DNA of 64,000 nucleotides from Nonomuraea sp. NEAU-A123 (GCF_018603905.1 NZ_JAHFZZ010000006.1:62001-126000); one strand, 5' to 3'; positions 42,306 through 50,994 are shown, numbered from the stretch's first letter. Notes: generated from the sequence alone by a model not told the origin. Translations and numbers: made by a program.

Positions 42306-43049
42306 ATGACCTGGACAGAGCTGGTGCTGGGCGCCTCTCCCGTACAGGGCGAGCAGCCTGCGGTGAGCGACGTCAGAACCGGAGAGGTGCTGTCGTACTC
42401 CGCGTTCGCTCGGAAGGTCACGCACGCGGCGGCGGGGCTGCGCCGTCACGGTCTCCGCTACGGCGACCGCGTGATCGTCGACATGCCGCTCGGGGCGGGA
42501 TTCGCCGTCGCCGTCCACTCTGTCGCCTGGTCCGGCGGGGTCGTGGTGCTCGAAGCCACCGGCACGGCCCGCATGATGATCGCCCAGCGCGGCTACGACC
42601 CGCTCGCGGTGGACGTGCAGAAGGTCTTCACCTTCGAGCAGACGCCGGGGGAGCTCTCGTTCGGCGACCTGCTGGGCGAGCGTACGGTCGAGTTCGGCCC
42701 ACTGGCCGGACCCGCGCTGAGCGTCGACGGCGAACACGTCTACGACCACGACGAGCTGGCGAGCGACCTGCGCAAGCTGTCGTCACGGCTGCTGGTCAGC
42801 CAGGACGATGTCGTGCTCGCGGCGGTCAGCGATCCGCTCAAAGGACTGCGGGTGCTCGACCTGGCGCTGATGTCGGGCGCCCACGTGATCATCGCTCACG
42901 AGCCGAGCCTGATCGGCTGCCGCGTGCTCGCCCACGAGCACGATGCCACTCTTGTGGTCGCGCCGAACGAGGTGGTCAGGCGCCTGCTCGGTGATCCAAC
43001 GCTGCGGGTTGTGGACGAAAGGGCCGTCGTCAGCTCGCTCACCCGGTGA
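42306..43049 (+). CDS. Truncated AMP-binding-fold protein lacking the P-loop (module A)
   Basis: A 247-residue protein resembling the N-terminal part of acyl-CoA/4-coumarate ligases: GEVLSYSAFARKVTHAAAGLRRHGLRYGDRVIVDMPLG (27-62), HSVAWSGGVVVLEATG (71-86). The segment after the usual P-loop is also present: LLVSQDDVVLAAV, LDLALMSGAHVIIAHEP, HEHDATLVVAPNEVVRRLLGDP (162-231). The (S/T)SGTTGxPK loop expected near 130-145 is absent, and the protein stops before the catalytic C-terminal half. It cannot be a normal adenylating enzyme. Start ATG 42306 is nearly leaderless. The partner LuxR gene begins 53 bases after its stop. Role unknown; a sensory or decoy role is possible. Confidence 0.75.
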   Translation: MTWTELVLGASPVQGEQPAVSDVRTGEVLSYSAFARKVTHAAAGLRRHGLRYGDRVIVDMPLGAGFAVAVHSVAWSGGVVVLEATGTARMMIAQRGYDPLAVDVQKVFTFEQTPGELSFGDLLGERTVEFGPLAGPALSVDGEHVYDHDELASDLRKLSSRLLVSQDDVVLAAVSDPLKGLRVLDLALMSGAHVIIAHEPSLIGCRVLAHEHDATLVVAPNEVVRRLLGDPTLRVVDERAVVSSLTR

Positions 43050-43059
43050 AATCTGCGAC

Positions 43060-43085
43060 ACTGTGGGAGAGTGTGATCCTTCCGC
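43060..43085 (+). promoter_or_regulatory. Conserved 26-base element before LuxR A
   Basis: This stretch begins ACTGTG and contains GAGTGTGATCCT; 23 of 26 bases match 45992-46017 before LuxR B. An ACACT/AGTGT inverted repeat (43058-43074) overlaps it. Likely operator, promoter or leader element. Confidence 0.55.
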
Positions 43086-43102
43086 GACGCAGGGTGACCA
43101 CA

Positions 43103-45520
43103 ATGTCCGAGCCCCCCAGGCATAATCTTCCAGCCGAGCCCAACAGGTTCGTGGGTCGCGAGCGCGACGTCGACGACCTGTGCGGGCTGCTGGGCGAGAC
43201 CCGCGTGGTCACCCTGTGCGGGGTCGGCGGCATCGGCAAGACCCGGCTGGCCCTGCGGGTCGCCGCCCGGCTGGTGCCCTCCTACCCGGGCGGCGTGTGG
43301 CTGGTCGAGCTGGCCAGGCTCACCCGGGGCGAGCTGATCCTGCAAGAGATCGGCCACGCCCTCGGCATCCACGAAGAGGGCACTCGCCCGCTGCTCGACA
43401 CGGTGACGGCCCGCCTGCGCGACACGCACGCCCTGCTGCTGCTCGACAACTGCGAGCACCTGATCGACCAGTGCGCGGAGGTGGCCGCCGAGCTCGTCGC
43501 GGCGTGCCGGGGCCTCGGCATCCTGGCCACCAGCCGCGAGCCGCTGCGCATCGCCAGCGAGCTGGTCTGGCGGGTGCCGCCGCTCGACCTGCCCGACGAG
43601 CGGCATCCCGACGCCGAGTCCGTGCTGCTCTTCGTCGACCGCGCCGCCGCCGCGGGCACCAGGCTGAGCCAGGCGAGCCGGGCCGACGTCGTACGGCTGT
43701 GCCGGGCGCTCGACGGGCTGCCGCTCGCGCTGGAGCTGGCCGCGGCCCGCACCAGCCTGCTCAGCCCCGGGCAGATCGTCGACCGGATCGACGGCCGCTT
43801 CTCGCTGCTCACCACCGGCGGCCGTACGGCTCCGCCCCGCCAGCGCACGCTGCTGGCCGCGGTCGAATGGAGCTACGACCTGCTGTCGGCCAAGGAGCAG
43901 GTGCTCCTGCGCAGATTGTCGGTGTTCGCCGGGTCCTTCGACCTCGAACTCGCCGAGCAGATCTGCGCCGACCGGCCCATCTCCGAGGCCGAGATCGTCG
44001 ACCTGCTCGGCGCCCTGGTCGACAAGTCCCTCGTGCTGTGCGACGAGGAACGCAGACGCTACCGGCTGCTGGAGACCATCAAGCACTACGCGGCCGAACG
44101 GCTGGCGGAGGCGGCCGAGCGCGAGGTGCTGCGCGACCGGCACCTGGAGGTGCTGTGCGAGCTGCAGCTGCGCCACTTCGGCACGGAGATGGTCGAGCCC
44201 GACCTGCCGTGGCCGGTGCGGCTGGCCGCGCTGACCGCCAGCCGGAGCCTGATCGACGACCAGCGGGCCGCGCTCGACTGGGCGATCGCGTCCGATAACG
44301 CGCCGCTGGGCCTGCGCCTGTGCGCCTACAGCACCAGCCTGCTCCCGGTCAGCAGCGCCAACCCGGCCGAGATCGTCGGCTGGGTCGAGCGCCTGCTGGC
44401 ACTCGACCTGACCCAGGTGTCCGACGAGCAGATCGCGCACGCCCAGGCGTACCTCGCATATGGGCTGGAGGGCCGCGACGAGCTGGCCCGCTCGCTGGAG
44501 TGCGCCAGGGCTAGCCTGGCGGGCCTGGGCGACGACAACGTCTTCCCCAGCTGCGTCATGCACAGCCTGGTCGTCATACTGCTGCTGCGCATGGGCCGGG
44601 CCGACGAGGCGCTGCACCACGCCGAGACCGGCCTGGCCGTGGCCACCGCCTCCGGCGACCAGTGGAACCAGGCGGCCGGGCTGGCCGGGCTGTCGGCGGT
44701 GGCGCTCACCCGCGGCCGGTTGCGCGAAGCCCAGTGTCACGGTGAGGAGGCCCTGGCCAAGGCGCGCCAGCACGGGCACCGCTGGCTGCTGGCCAGGACC
44801 GCGACACAGCTCGGCGCGGTCGCCGAGGCACGCGGCGACCTGGTGAAGGCGCTGGCCCAGTACGAGCTGGCGGTCCCGTGGCTGGAGGAGCTGAACGGCA
44901 CCATCGAGCTGGCCCGCTGCCTGGCCAGGATCGGCCGGGTCGCGGCGCTGCTGCACGAGTTCGGGGTGGCCAGGGAGCGACTGGCCGCGAGCCTGTCGCT
45001 GAGCAGGCTGACCGGGCAGCGCCAGGGCGTGGCCCGCTGCCTCGTGGGCCTGTCGGTGCTGGCGGAGGCCGAAGGCGACCTGGAGAGCTCCGTGCTGGCC
45101 GCCGCCTCGGCCACCGCGCTCCGCGAGTCGATGGGCCAGCTCTCCGCGACGAGCCGCATCGAGGAGCTGCTCACCCGCGCCCGCGGCAAGCTCGGCGAGA
45201 GCCGCACCGCGGCGCTCTGGTCGCGGGGCAGGACGATGAGCCCCGACGACGCCGCCCGTCAGGTCCTCGCGGGCGAACGGCCGGTCCAGGCGGGTCCCAT
45301 GGTGGCCGAGCCCGTCAGGCACTCGCTGCTGACCGCCCGCGAGCAGGAGATCGCGGCCCTGCTGACCAGGGGCCTGTCCAACCGGGCCATCGCCGAGGAA
45401 CTCGTCATCAGCCCCGCCACCGTGGCCAGGCACATCGCCAACATCATGGAGAAGCTCGGCTACACCTCGCGCGCTCAGATCGCGGTGTGGGCCGCCGAAC
45501 AACCACGCGGTTCTGCATAG
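43103..45520 (+). CDS. NB-ARC/TPR LuxR-family regulator (module A)
   Basis: An 805-residue STAND regulator. It opens HNLPAEPNRFVGRERDVDDL; Walker A is GVGGIGKT (40-47); Walker B is LLLLDNCEHL (111-120); then TSREPLRIASELVWRVPPLDLP and the GLPLALELAAAR helix. A winged-helix/TPR region follows (LSVFAGSFDLELAEQICAD; repeated helices 420-690). The C-terminal LuxR HTH is LLTAREQEIAALLTRGLSNRAIAEEL to MEKLGYTSRAQIAVWAAEQ (about 742-800). Binding of ATP and an inducer would license DNA binding. ATG 43103 aligns with LuxR B; GTG 43094 is an alternative. Paralogous to the 46037 gene. Confidence 0.92.
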   Translation: MSEPPRHNLPAEPNRFVGRERDVDDLCGLLGETRVVTLCGVGGIGKTRLALRVAARLVPSYPGGVWLVELARLTRGELILQEIGHALGIHEEGTRPLLDTVTARLRDTHALLLLDNCEHLIDQCAEVAAELVAACRGLGILATSREPLRIASELVWRVPPLDLPDERHPDAESVLLFVDRAAAAGTRLSQASRADVVRLCRALDGLPLALELAAARTSLLSPGQIVDRIDGRFSLLTTGGRTAPPRQRTLLAAVEWSYDLLSAKEQVLLRRLSVFAGSFDLELAEQICADRPISEAEIVDLLGALVDKSLVLCDEERRRYRLLETIKHYAAERLAEAAEREVLRDRHLEVLCELQLRHFGTEMVEPDLPWPVRLAALTASRSLIDDQRAALDWAIASDNAPLGLRLCAYSTSLLPVSSANPAEIVGWVERLLALDLTQVSDEQIAHAQAYLAYGLEGRDELARSLECARASLAGLGDDNVFPSCVMHSLVVILLLRMGRADEALHHAETGLAVATASGDQWNQAAGLAGLSAVALTRGRLREAQCHGEEALAKARQHGHRWLLARTATQLGAVAEARGDLVKALAQYELAVPWLEELNGTIELARCLARIGRVAALLHEFGVARERLAASLSLSRLTGQRQGVARCLVGLSVLAEAEGDLESSVLAAASATALRESMGQLSATSRIEELLTRARGKLGESRTAALWSRGRTMSPDDAARQVLAGERPVQAGPMVAEPVRHSLLTAREQEIAALLTRGLSNRAIAEELVISPATVARHIANIMEKLGYTSRAQIAVWAAEQPRGSA

Positions 45521-45553
45521 CGATCTGCATATTCCGCCCCATGTGTGCATGAG
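45516..45553 (+). promoter_or_regulatory. Module B upstream element
   Basis: CATAGCG (45516), TGCA (45526), CATGT (45540), ATGAG (45549) repeat the module A element with identical spacing. Its left end covers the stop codon of LuxR A. Confidence 0.5.
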
Positions 45554-45576
45554 ATGCCCTCCATAGCGTGGGCGCC

Positions 45577-46008
45577 ATGGAGGAGCGCATCGTGATGGTG
45601 GACTCTGGCACCGGTCTGTGTCTCACCGAGGGGCAACTGGACGAGAGGTCGGCCGCCGCGACCGTCCAGCTGCGCCGCCGGGGCGTGCGCGCGGGCGACA
45701 CGGTGCTCATCTGCCTGACCGTCGGTCCCGATCTGCTCGTGGCGACCGACGCGGTGATAGCCGTCGGCGGGATCGCCTGGCCGATCCCGCCGGAGCTCGA
45801 CGCGGGCCGGCTGCGAGACCGGATCATCGCCAGCCGGGCCCGGCTGATGATCTCCGACCTGCCTCAGGCGATGGACGCGGCGAAAGAGTCCTGGGTCCGC
45901 ATGGTGGTGAGCGTCGCGGACCTTCGCTCATATCCGGCCAGTCGCGAACCGTGCACGGAAAGTGATCGCGCCAGGCGGCGAACCAAGGGAGACTGTGAGG
46001 GAGTGTGA
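45577..46008 (+). CDS. Short AMP-binding-fold protein (module B)
   Basis: A 143-residue protein matching only the first quarter of an AMP-binding ligase: LTEGQLDERSAAATVQLRRRGVRAGDTVLICLTVG, then DAVIAVGGIAWPIPPELDAGRLRDRIIASRARLMI. It shares this segment with the module A protein but stops earlier and ends in an Arg-rich tail. There is no nucleotide loop and no catalytic residue. ATG 45577 is favoured over one three codons earlier because of the module A parallel. It ends 28 bases before LuxR B, within the conserved 26-base element. It may be a remnant, or the minimal unit that is kept; function unknown. Confidence 0.65.
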   Translation: MEERIVMVDSGTGLCLTEGQLDERSAAATVQLRRRGVRAGDTVLICLTVGPDLLVATDAVIAVGGIAWPIPPELDAGRLRDRIIASRARLMISDLPQAMDAAKESWVRMVVSVADLRSYPASREPCTESDRARRRTKGDCEGV

Positions 46009-46017
46009 TCCTCCCGC
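45992..46017 (+). promoter_or_regulatory. Conserved 26-base element before LuxR B
   Basis: Twin of 43060-43085 (23 of 26 identical). Here it overlaps the stop of the AMP-like gene. The two copies fall in different reading frames relative to their LuxR genes, so the conservation acts on DNA or RNA, not protein. Confidence 0.55.
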
Positions 46018-46036
46018 CAACACTTGGACCTACCTC

Positions 46037-48514
46037 ATGACTGCGCAAGTCCAGCACAACCTCCCCGCCGAACCGAACCGTTTCGTCGGACGGGCACGCG
46101 ACGTGGCCGAGCTGTGCGCGCTGGTCCGCGGTGAGCGCGTCGTCACGCTCAGCGGAGTGGGCGGCATCGGCAAGACCCGGCTGTCGCTGCGGGTCGCGGC
46201 CACGGCGCTGCCCGGCTTCACCGACGGCGTGTGGCTGGTCCAGCTCGCCCGCGTCAGCGACCCCGAGCTGATCGTGAAGGAGATGGCCGACGTGCTCGGC
46301 GTCCGGGAGGAAGGCTCCGAGCGGCTGCTCGACGGTCTCCGGGTCCGGCTGCGCGGCACCAGGACACTGCTCCTCCTCGACAACTGCGAGCACCTCGTCG
46401 AACCGTGCGCCGAGCTGGTCGCCGGCCTGATCGCCGACTGCCCCGAGCTGAGATTCCTGCTCACCAGCCGCGAGCCGCTACGCATCCCCGGCGAGCTGAT
46501 CTGGCGGGTGCCGCCGCTCGACCTGCCCGACGAGTGTCATCCCGACGCCGAGTCCGTGCTGTTCTTCGTCGAGCGGGCGGCCGCGGCCGGAGCCCGCGCG
46601 GTGACCGACAGCATGCCCGACGTCATACGGCTGTGCCGGGCGCTCGACGGGCTGCCGCTCGCGCTGGAGCTGGCCGCGGCCCGCAGCAGCCTGCTCAGCC
46701 CCGGCCGGATCGCCGACCGGATCGGCGACCGCTTCCGGCTGCTGACCACCGGCGACCGCACCGCCCACGCCCGCCAGCGCACGCTGCTGGCCACGGTCGA
46801 GTGGAGCCACGACCTGCTCGACCACAAGGAACGCGTGCTGCTGCGCCGGCTGTCGGTGTTCGCCGGGCGCTTCGACCTCGACCTGGCCGAGCAGGTGTGC
46901 GCCGACGGCGGCCTCCTGCGCGGCAGCGAGGTGCTCGACGTGCTCAGCGGCCTGGTCGACAAGTCGCTGGTGCTGCACCACGGCGACGGCGGCCGCTACC
47001 ACCTGCTGGACACCATCAGGCACTACGCCGCCGAGCGGCTGCGCGAGGCCGGCGAGGAGGCGCGGCTGCGCGGCGGCCACCTCCAGGTGATCTGCGCCGA
47101 GATGGAGCGCTGTTACGAGGCCGGTTCGCTCGGCCGCCGGCTGTCGTGGCCGGCCCGCGCCGTGCACTTCGCCAGGGGCCGCACGCTCCTCGACGACTGC
47201 CGGGCGGCGATCGACTGGGCCGTCGAGTCCGGCAGCGCCGAGCTGGGGCTGCGCCTGGCCCGCGCGGCGCTGGCCATCCTCGCGGTGCGCGGCGACCTGA
47301 GGGAGAGCGTCGGCTGGTACGAACGGCTGCTGGATCTCGACCTGTCCGACGTGCCCGCCGACCTGATCGGCGTGGCCAAGGGCGGCCTCGCCTTCGGGCT
47401 CGAAACGCGCGACGAGCTGGACCGGGCCGCCGGGCTCCTCGAGGAGAGCATCGAGGAGCAGCAGCGGCACCCCTACACGCACTGGCTCGGCGTCACCTAC
47501 GGCGTGGCCCTGACCGTCTTCTTCCGCACCGGCCAGAGCGACACGGCCTTGCGCTACCTGCGCGAGCTCGAAGCGGCGGCCGCCGGGCACGACGACCTGT
47601 TCAACCTGACGACCGCCCGCATCGCCCGGCTCAACCTGGCGCTGTTCCAGGGGCAGCCGCGCCAGGCCCAGCGGTTCGGCGAGGAGGCGCTGGCCCTGGC
47701 CATGGAGTCCGGTCACCACTGGACCCTCGCCAGGGCGCTGACCCACCTGGGCGCGGTGGCCGAGGCGAGGGGCGACCTGGAGGCGGCCATGCGGCACCAC
47801 GCGGCGGCGCTGCCCATCCTCGAGGAGCTGGACAACCGGGTCGAGCTGGCCCGCTGCCAGGCCAAGGTCGGCAGGGTGGCGGCCCGGCTGCACGACTTCC
47901 CCGCCGCCCGGCGCAGTCTGGCCGCCAGCCTGGTGCTGAGCAGGCAGACCGGCCGGCGCAGTGGCGTCGTCCGGGCGCTGGTCGCCCTGTCCGTCCTGGC
48001 GCAGGCCGAGGGCGATCTCGACGGGGCGGTCCTCGCCGCCGCGGCGGCGAGCGCGTTGCGCGAGTCGATCGGCCAGCACGACGCCCCGGCCCGCACCCAG
48101 GAGCTGCTCTCGCTCGCCCGCGACAAGCTCGGCGAGGGGCGCGTGGCGCTGCTCTGGGCGAGCGGCACCGAACAGGAGCCCGGCGCGGTGGCCCGGCGGA
48201 TCCTCGACCGGACCTCCGATGCCGCAGACCTCCTCGAGCCCGCCGTCCTGACGCCTTCCCTGCCCGCTTCCCTGTTCGTGTCCTTGTCGGGGCCGGCCGT
48301 CCGCGAGCTGCGCAACGCGACGCTGACGGTGCGCGAGCGGGAGATCGCCGGGCTGCTCACCGAGGGCCTGAGCAACCGCGCCGTCGCGGCGCAACTGGTG
48401 ATCAGCCCCGCGACGGTCGCCAGGCACGTCGCCAACATCATGGAGAAGCTCGGCTTCAGCTCGCGCGCCCAGATCGCGGTCTGGGCAGCCGAACACGGCC
48501 TCGACAACCGGTGA
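46037..48514 (+). CDS. NB-ARC/TPR LuxR-family regulator (module B)
   Basis: An 825-residue paralogue of the 43103 gene with the same layout: HNLPAEPNRFVGRARDV, Walker A GVGGIGKT (40-47), Walker B LLLLDNCEHLVEP, TSREPLRIPGELIWRVPPLDLP, GLPLALELAAAR, TPR-like helices, and a C-terminal LuxR HTH (LTVREREIAGLLTEGLSNRAVAAQL to MEKLGFSSRAQIAVWAAEH). Patches are identical to LuxR A even at synonymous sites (60 bases at 46626-46685). ATG 46037 is chosen; an upstream GTG frame would run through the conserved DNA element. It ends 16 bases before the hydrolase gene. Confidence 0.92.
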   Translation: MTAQVQHNLPAEPNRFVGRARDVAELCALVRGERVVTLSGVGGIGKTRLSLRVAATALPGFTDGVWLVQLARVSDPELIVKEMADVLGVREEGSERLLDGLRVRLRGTRTLLLLDNCEHLVEPCAELVAGLIADCPELRFLLTSREPLRIPGELIWRVPPLDLPDECHPDAESVLFFVERAAAAGARAVTDSMPDVIRLCRALDGLPLALELAAARSSLLSPGRIADRIGDRFRLLTTGDRTAHARQRTLLATVEWSHDLLDHKERVLLRRLSVFAGRFDLDLAEQVCADGGLLRGSEVLDVLSGLVDKSLVLHHGDGGRYHLLDTIRHYAAERLREAGEEARLRGGHLQVICAEMERCYEAGSLGRRLSWPARAVHFARGRTLLDDCRAAIDWAVESGSAELGLRLARAALAILAVRGDLRESVGWYERLLDLDLSDVPADLIGVAKGGLAFGLETRDELDRAAGLLEESIEEQQRHPYTHWLGVTYGVALTVFFRTGQSDTALRYLRELEAAAAGHDDLFNLTTARIARLNLALFQGQPRQAQRFGEEALALAMESGHHWTLARALTHLGAVAEARGDLEAAMRHHAAALPILEELDNRVELARCQAKVGRVAARLHDFPAARRSLAASLVLSRQTGRRSGVVRALVALSVLAQAEGDLDGAVLAAAAASALRESIGQHDAPARTQELLSLARDKLGEGRVALLWASGTEQEPGAVARRILDRTSDAADLLEPAVLTPSLPASLFVSLSGPAVRELRNATLTVREREIAGLLTEGLSNRAVAAQLVISPATVARHVANIMEKLGFSSRAQIAVWAAEHGLDNR

Positions 48515-48530
48515 CCATAAGCTCGGAAGC

Positions 48531-49283
48531 ATGCCGCTCGCCCCGAACTTCCCGCTCATGCTCCGCACCGAGGACGGCGTCCGCATAGACGCCGCGCACA
48601 CGCCCTCCGCCCGCTCCGGCCTCGGCATCGTGGTGGCCCACGGGTTCACCGGTGGGTGGCGGGACCGTGCCACGAGGCGCATCGCGCACGTGCTGAGCGG
48701 CTATGGCGGCGTGATCGCGTTCGACTTCCGCGGGCACGGGCGTTCCGGTGGCGAGTCCACCGTGGGCGACAAGGAGATCCTCGACGTCGAGGCCGCCGTG
48801 CGGCACGCGCGGGTGATCGGCTATCCCAAGGTCGCCGTGGTCGGCTTCTCCATGGGCGCCGCCGTGGCCGTACGGCACGCCGGGCTGCTCGGCGGTGTCG
48901 ACGCGGTGGTCTCGGTGAGCGGCCCGGCGCGCTGGCACTACCGTGGCACCAAGCCGATGCGCCAGGTGCACTGGGCCATCGAGCAGCCGATCGGCAGATG
49001 GACGGCCAGGATGGCCAAGCACACCAGGATCGCCCGCGGCCGGTGGGAGCCGATCCCGGTGCCGCCGCACGAGGCCGCGGCCCTGATCTCCCCGACGCCG
49101 CTGCTGATCGTCCACGGCGACTCCGACGCGTTCTTCCCACTCGAGCACGCGTACCAGCTCTACGAGGGCGCGCGCGAGCCCAAGCGGCTCTGGATCGAGC
49201 AGGGGTACGGCCACGCGGAGTCCGCGGCCGGCCCGGAACTCATTCGTCGCATCGGAAAGTGGATCGGTTCGAACCTTTTCTGA
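48531..49283 (+). CDS. Alpha/beta hydrolase
   Basis: A 250-residue serine hydrolase of the alpha/beta fold. GIVVAHGFTGGWRD gives the oxyanion-hole HG; AVVGFSMGAAVAVRH is the nucleophile elbow (GxSxG); the acid is in LLIVHGDSDAFFPLEHA, and the His in GYGHAESA. No signal peptide. It follows LuxR B closely and may be cotranscribed with it. The substrate (ester, peptide or lactone) is unknown. Confidence 0.9.
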   Translation: MPLAPNFPLMLRTEDGVRIDAAHTPSARSGLGIVVAHGFTGGWRDRATRRIAHVLSGYGGVIAFDFRGHGRSGGESTVGDKEILDVEAAVRHARVIGYPKVAVVGFSMGAAVAVRHAGLLGGVDAVVSVSGPARWHYRGTKPMRQVHWAIEQPIGRWTARMAKHTRIARGRWEPIPVPPHEAAALISPTPLLIVHGDSDAFFPLEHAYQLYEGAREPKRLWIEQGYGHAESAAGPELIRRIGKWIGSNLF

Positions 49284-49439
49284 GTAATAGACGTCTATCT
49301 AGGGCGGATGGAAGAAATCCGCCGGGAGAAAGTCCTTGGGGAAGGAAACCGCCGAGGCGGTGACCTTAGGACATACTTCGTGGAGTAGCGGGTTTCGCAC
49401 CTAGCGTTGCGGGGGCGCGCTGGGTGTACATCCCGTGAG
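49284..49439. other. Short intergenic stretch with palindromes
   Basis: It holds ATAGACGTCTAT (49287-49298), the small hairpin GGCGGAT/ATCCGCC (49303-49322) and ACCGCC/GGCGGT just after. No gene is seen. Confidence 0.4.
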
Positions 49440-49474
49440 AAGGGGCTCCGGTACGTCGTACCGGAGCCCCTTTT
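49440..49474. terminator. Bidirectional terminator, hydrolase / aldehyde dehydrogenase
   Basis: A perfect 15-pair stem, AAGGGGCTCCGGTAC (49440-49454) with GTACCGGAGCCCCTT (49458-49472) around GTC, then TTTTCT. It sits between convergent genes, 2 bases from the dehydrogenase stop. Confidence 0.95.
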
Positions 49475-49475
49475 C

Positions 49476-50909
49476 TCAGCCCAGGCGCGCGATCGTCTTG
49501 TACTCCAGGTAGCTGTTGAGGCCCTCGGGCCCAAGCTCGCGGCCCACGCCGCTGGCCTTGTAGCCGCCGAAGGGCGCGTTCGACTCCAGCATGAAGCAGT
49601 TGATCCCGTAGGTGCCGGTGCGGACCTGGCGGGCCACCTCCATGCCATGGTCGGCGTCGGCGGTCCAGACGGTGCCGGCCAGGCCGTAGTCGCTGTCGTT
49701 GGCGATGCGGATCGCGTCCGCCTCGTCCTCGTACGGGATCACCGCCAGCACCGGGCCGAAGATCTCCTCGCGGGCGATGCGCATGTCGTTGGTGACGCCC
49801 GCGAAGACGGTCGGGGCGACGTACCAGCCGTGGTCCATCGGCCGGTCCAGGCCGCCGACGACGACCTTGGCGCCCTCGTCCATGCCGGCCTTGATGTAGC
49901 CCTCGACGCGGTCCTGCTGCCGCTTGGCGACCAGCGGGCCGATGCCGGTGCCGGGGTCGGCGGGGTCGCCGACGGGCTGGGAGGTGACCATGTTCGCGAC
50001 CGCGTCCACGACCTCGTCGTAGCGGTTCCGGGAGGCCAGGATGCGGGTCTGGGCGACGCACGCCTGGCCGTTGTTCATCAGCGAGGCGATCGCCAGCATG
50101 CCCATGCTGGCCGGCAGGTCCGCGTCGTCGAGGATGATCGCCGCCGACTTGCCGCCGAGCTCCAGGCTGACCCGCTTGAGCTGCTCGCCGCAGATGGCGG
50201 CGATGCGGCGGCCCGCGGCGGTCGAGCCGGTGAAGGCCACCTTGTCCACGCCCAGGTGGGAGACCAGGTGCTCGCCGGCCTCACGGCCCGCGGGCACGAT
50301 GTTGAGCACGCCGGCCGGGATCCCGGCCTCGATCACCATCTCGGCGAGCAGGTACGCGTCGAGCGGCGTCTCCGGCGCGGGCTTGAGCACGATCGTGCAC
50401 CCGGCCAGCAGCGCGGGCGCGATCTTGGTCATCGCGACGAACTGCGGCACGTTCCACGGCACCACGGCCGCCACCACGCCCACCGGCTCCCGCCGCACGG
50501 TCGTCGGCCCGAACAGGCCGGGCCGCTGCTCCTCCTGGGCGAACGTCTTGCCGTAGTCGGCGTAGTACTGCAGCATGCCGAGGGGCTGCGGCGCCTGCGC
50601 CAGTTGGGAGAAGGTGATCGGCGAGCCCATCTCCTCCGTGATGAGCGCGGCCATCTCGCCCTGCCGGGTGGCGTAGATCTCGGCCAGCCTGCCGATCACC
50701 TCGGCCCGCTCGGCGAACGTCATGCGCGGCCACGGGCCGTGGTCGAACGCCTGCCGCGCCGCGGCCACCGCGCGATCCATGTCCGCGGCGGTGCCGTCGG
50801 GCACGCGGCCGACGACCTCTTCCGTGTGGGGGGAGATGACATCGATGGTTCCGGTCCCCGCCGGGGCCACCCATTCGCCCCCGATGAACAGCGTGTCGTG
50901 CTGGCGCAT
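49476..50909 (-). CDS. Aldehyde dehydrogenase family protein
   Basis: A 477-residue NAD(P)-dependent aldehyde dehydrogenase. VAAVVPWNVPQFVAMTKIAPAL and LKPAPETPLDAYLLAE form the coenzyme site; SLELGGKSAAIILDDAD holds the catalytic Glu, and NNGQACVAQTRIL the catalytic Cys. EEIFGPVLAVIPYEDE and the closing NAPFGGYKASGVGRELG are also present. AGGAGG precedes ATG 50909. The substrate is not clear; the sequence is like the betaine/long-chain aldehyde groups. Nearby genes do not define a pathway. Confidence 0.93.
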   Translation of the reverse strand: MRQHDTLFIGGEWVAPAGTGTIDVISPHTEEVVGRVPDGTAADMDRAVAAARQAFDHGPWPRMTFAERAEVIGRLAEIYATRQGEMAALITEEMGSPITFSQLAQAPQPLGMLQYYADYGKTFAQEEQRPGLFGPTTVRREPVGVVAAVVPWNVPQFVAMTKIAPALLAGCTIVLKPAPETPLDAYLLAEMVIEAGIPAGVLNIVPAGREAGEHLVSHLGVDKVAFTGSTAAGRRIAAICGEQLKRVSLELGGKSAAIILDDADLPASMGMLAIASLMNNGQACVAQTRILASRNRYDEVVDAVANMVTSQPVGDPADPGTGIGPLVAKRQQDRVEGYIKAGMDEGAKVVVGGLDRPMDHGWYVAPTVFAGVTNDMRIAREEIFGPVLAVIPYEDEADAIRIANDSDYGLAGTVWTADADHGMEVARQVRTGTYGINCFMLESNAPFGGYKASGVGRELGPEGLNSYLEYKTIARLG

Positions 50910-50994
50910 GTCGTGAGCCTCCTGCTTGACCGAATGCTTGCTTGTCACAGACTGCCTCAAGCTGACCGAACCATGTTCTGTCCACGCGCGCAAG

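Noticed and set aside
42896..45550. Minus-strand open frame of about 880 codons antisense to LuxR A
   Set aside because: Gln/His/Arg-rich composition without motifs; the plus strand encodes an intact NB-ARC/LuxR protein. The same applies to the antisense frame over LuxR B (46478-48682).
45962..46036. Longer LuxR B start at GTG 45962
   Set aside because: The added residues are encoded by the conserved 26-base element, which in LuxR A lies in another frame; HNLPAEPNRFVGR alignment supports the later ATG.
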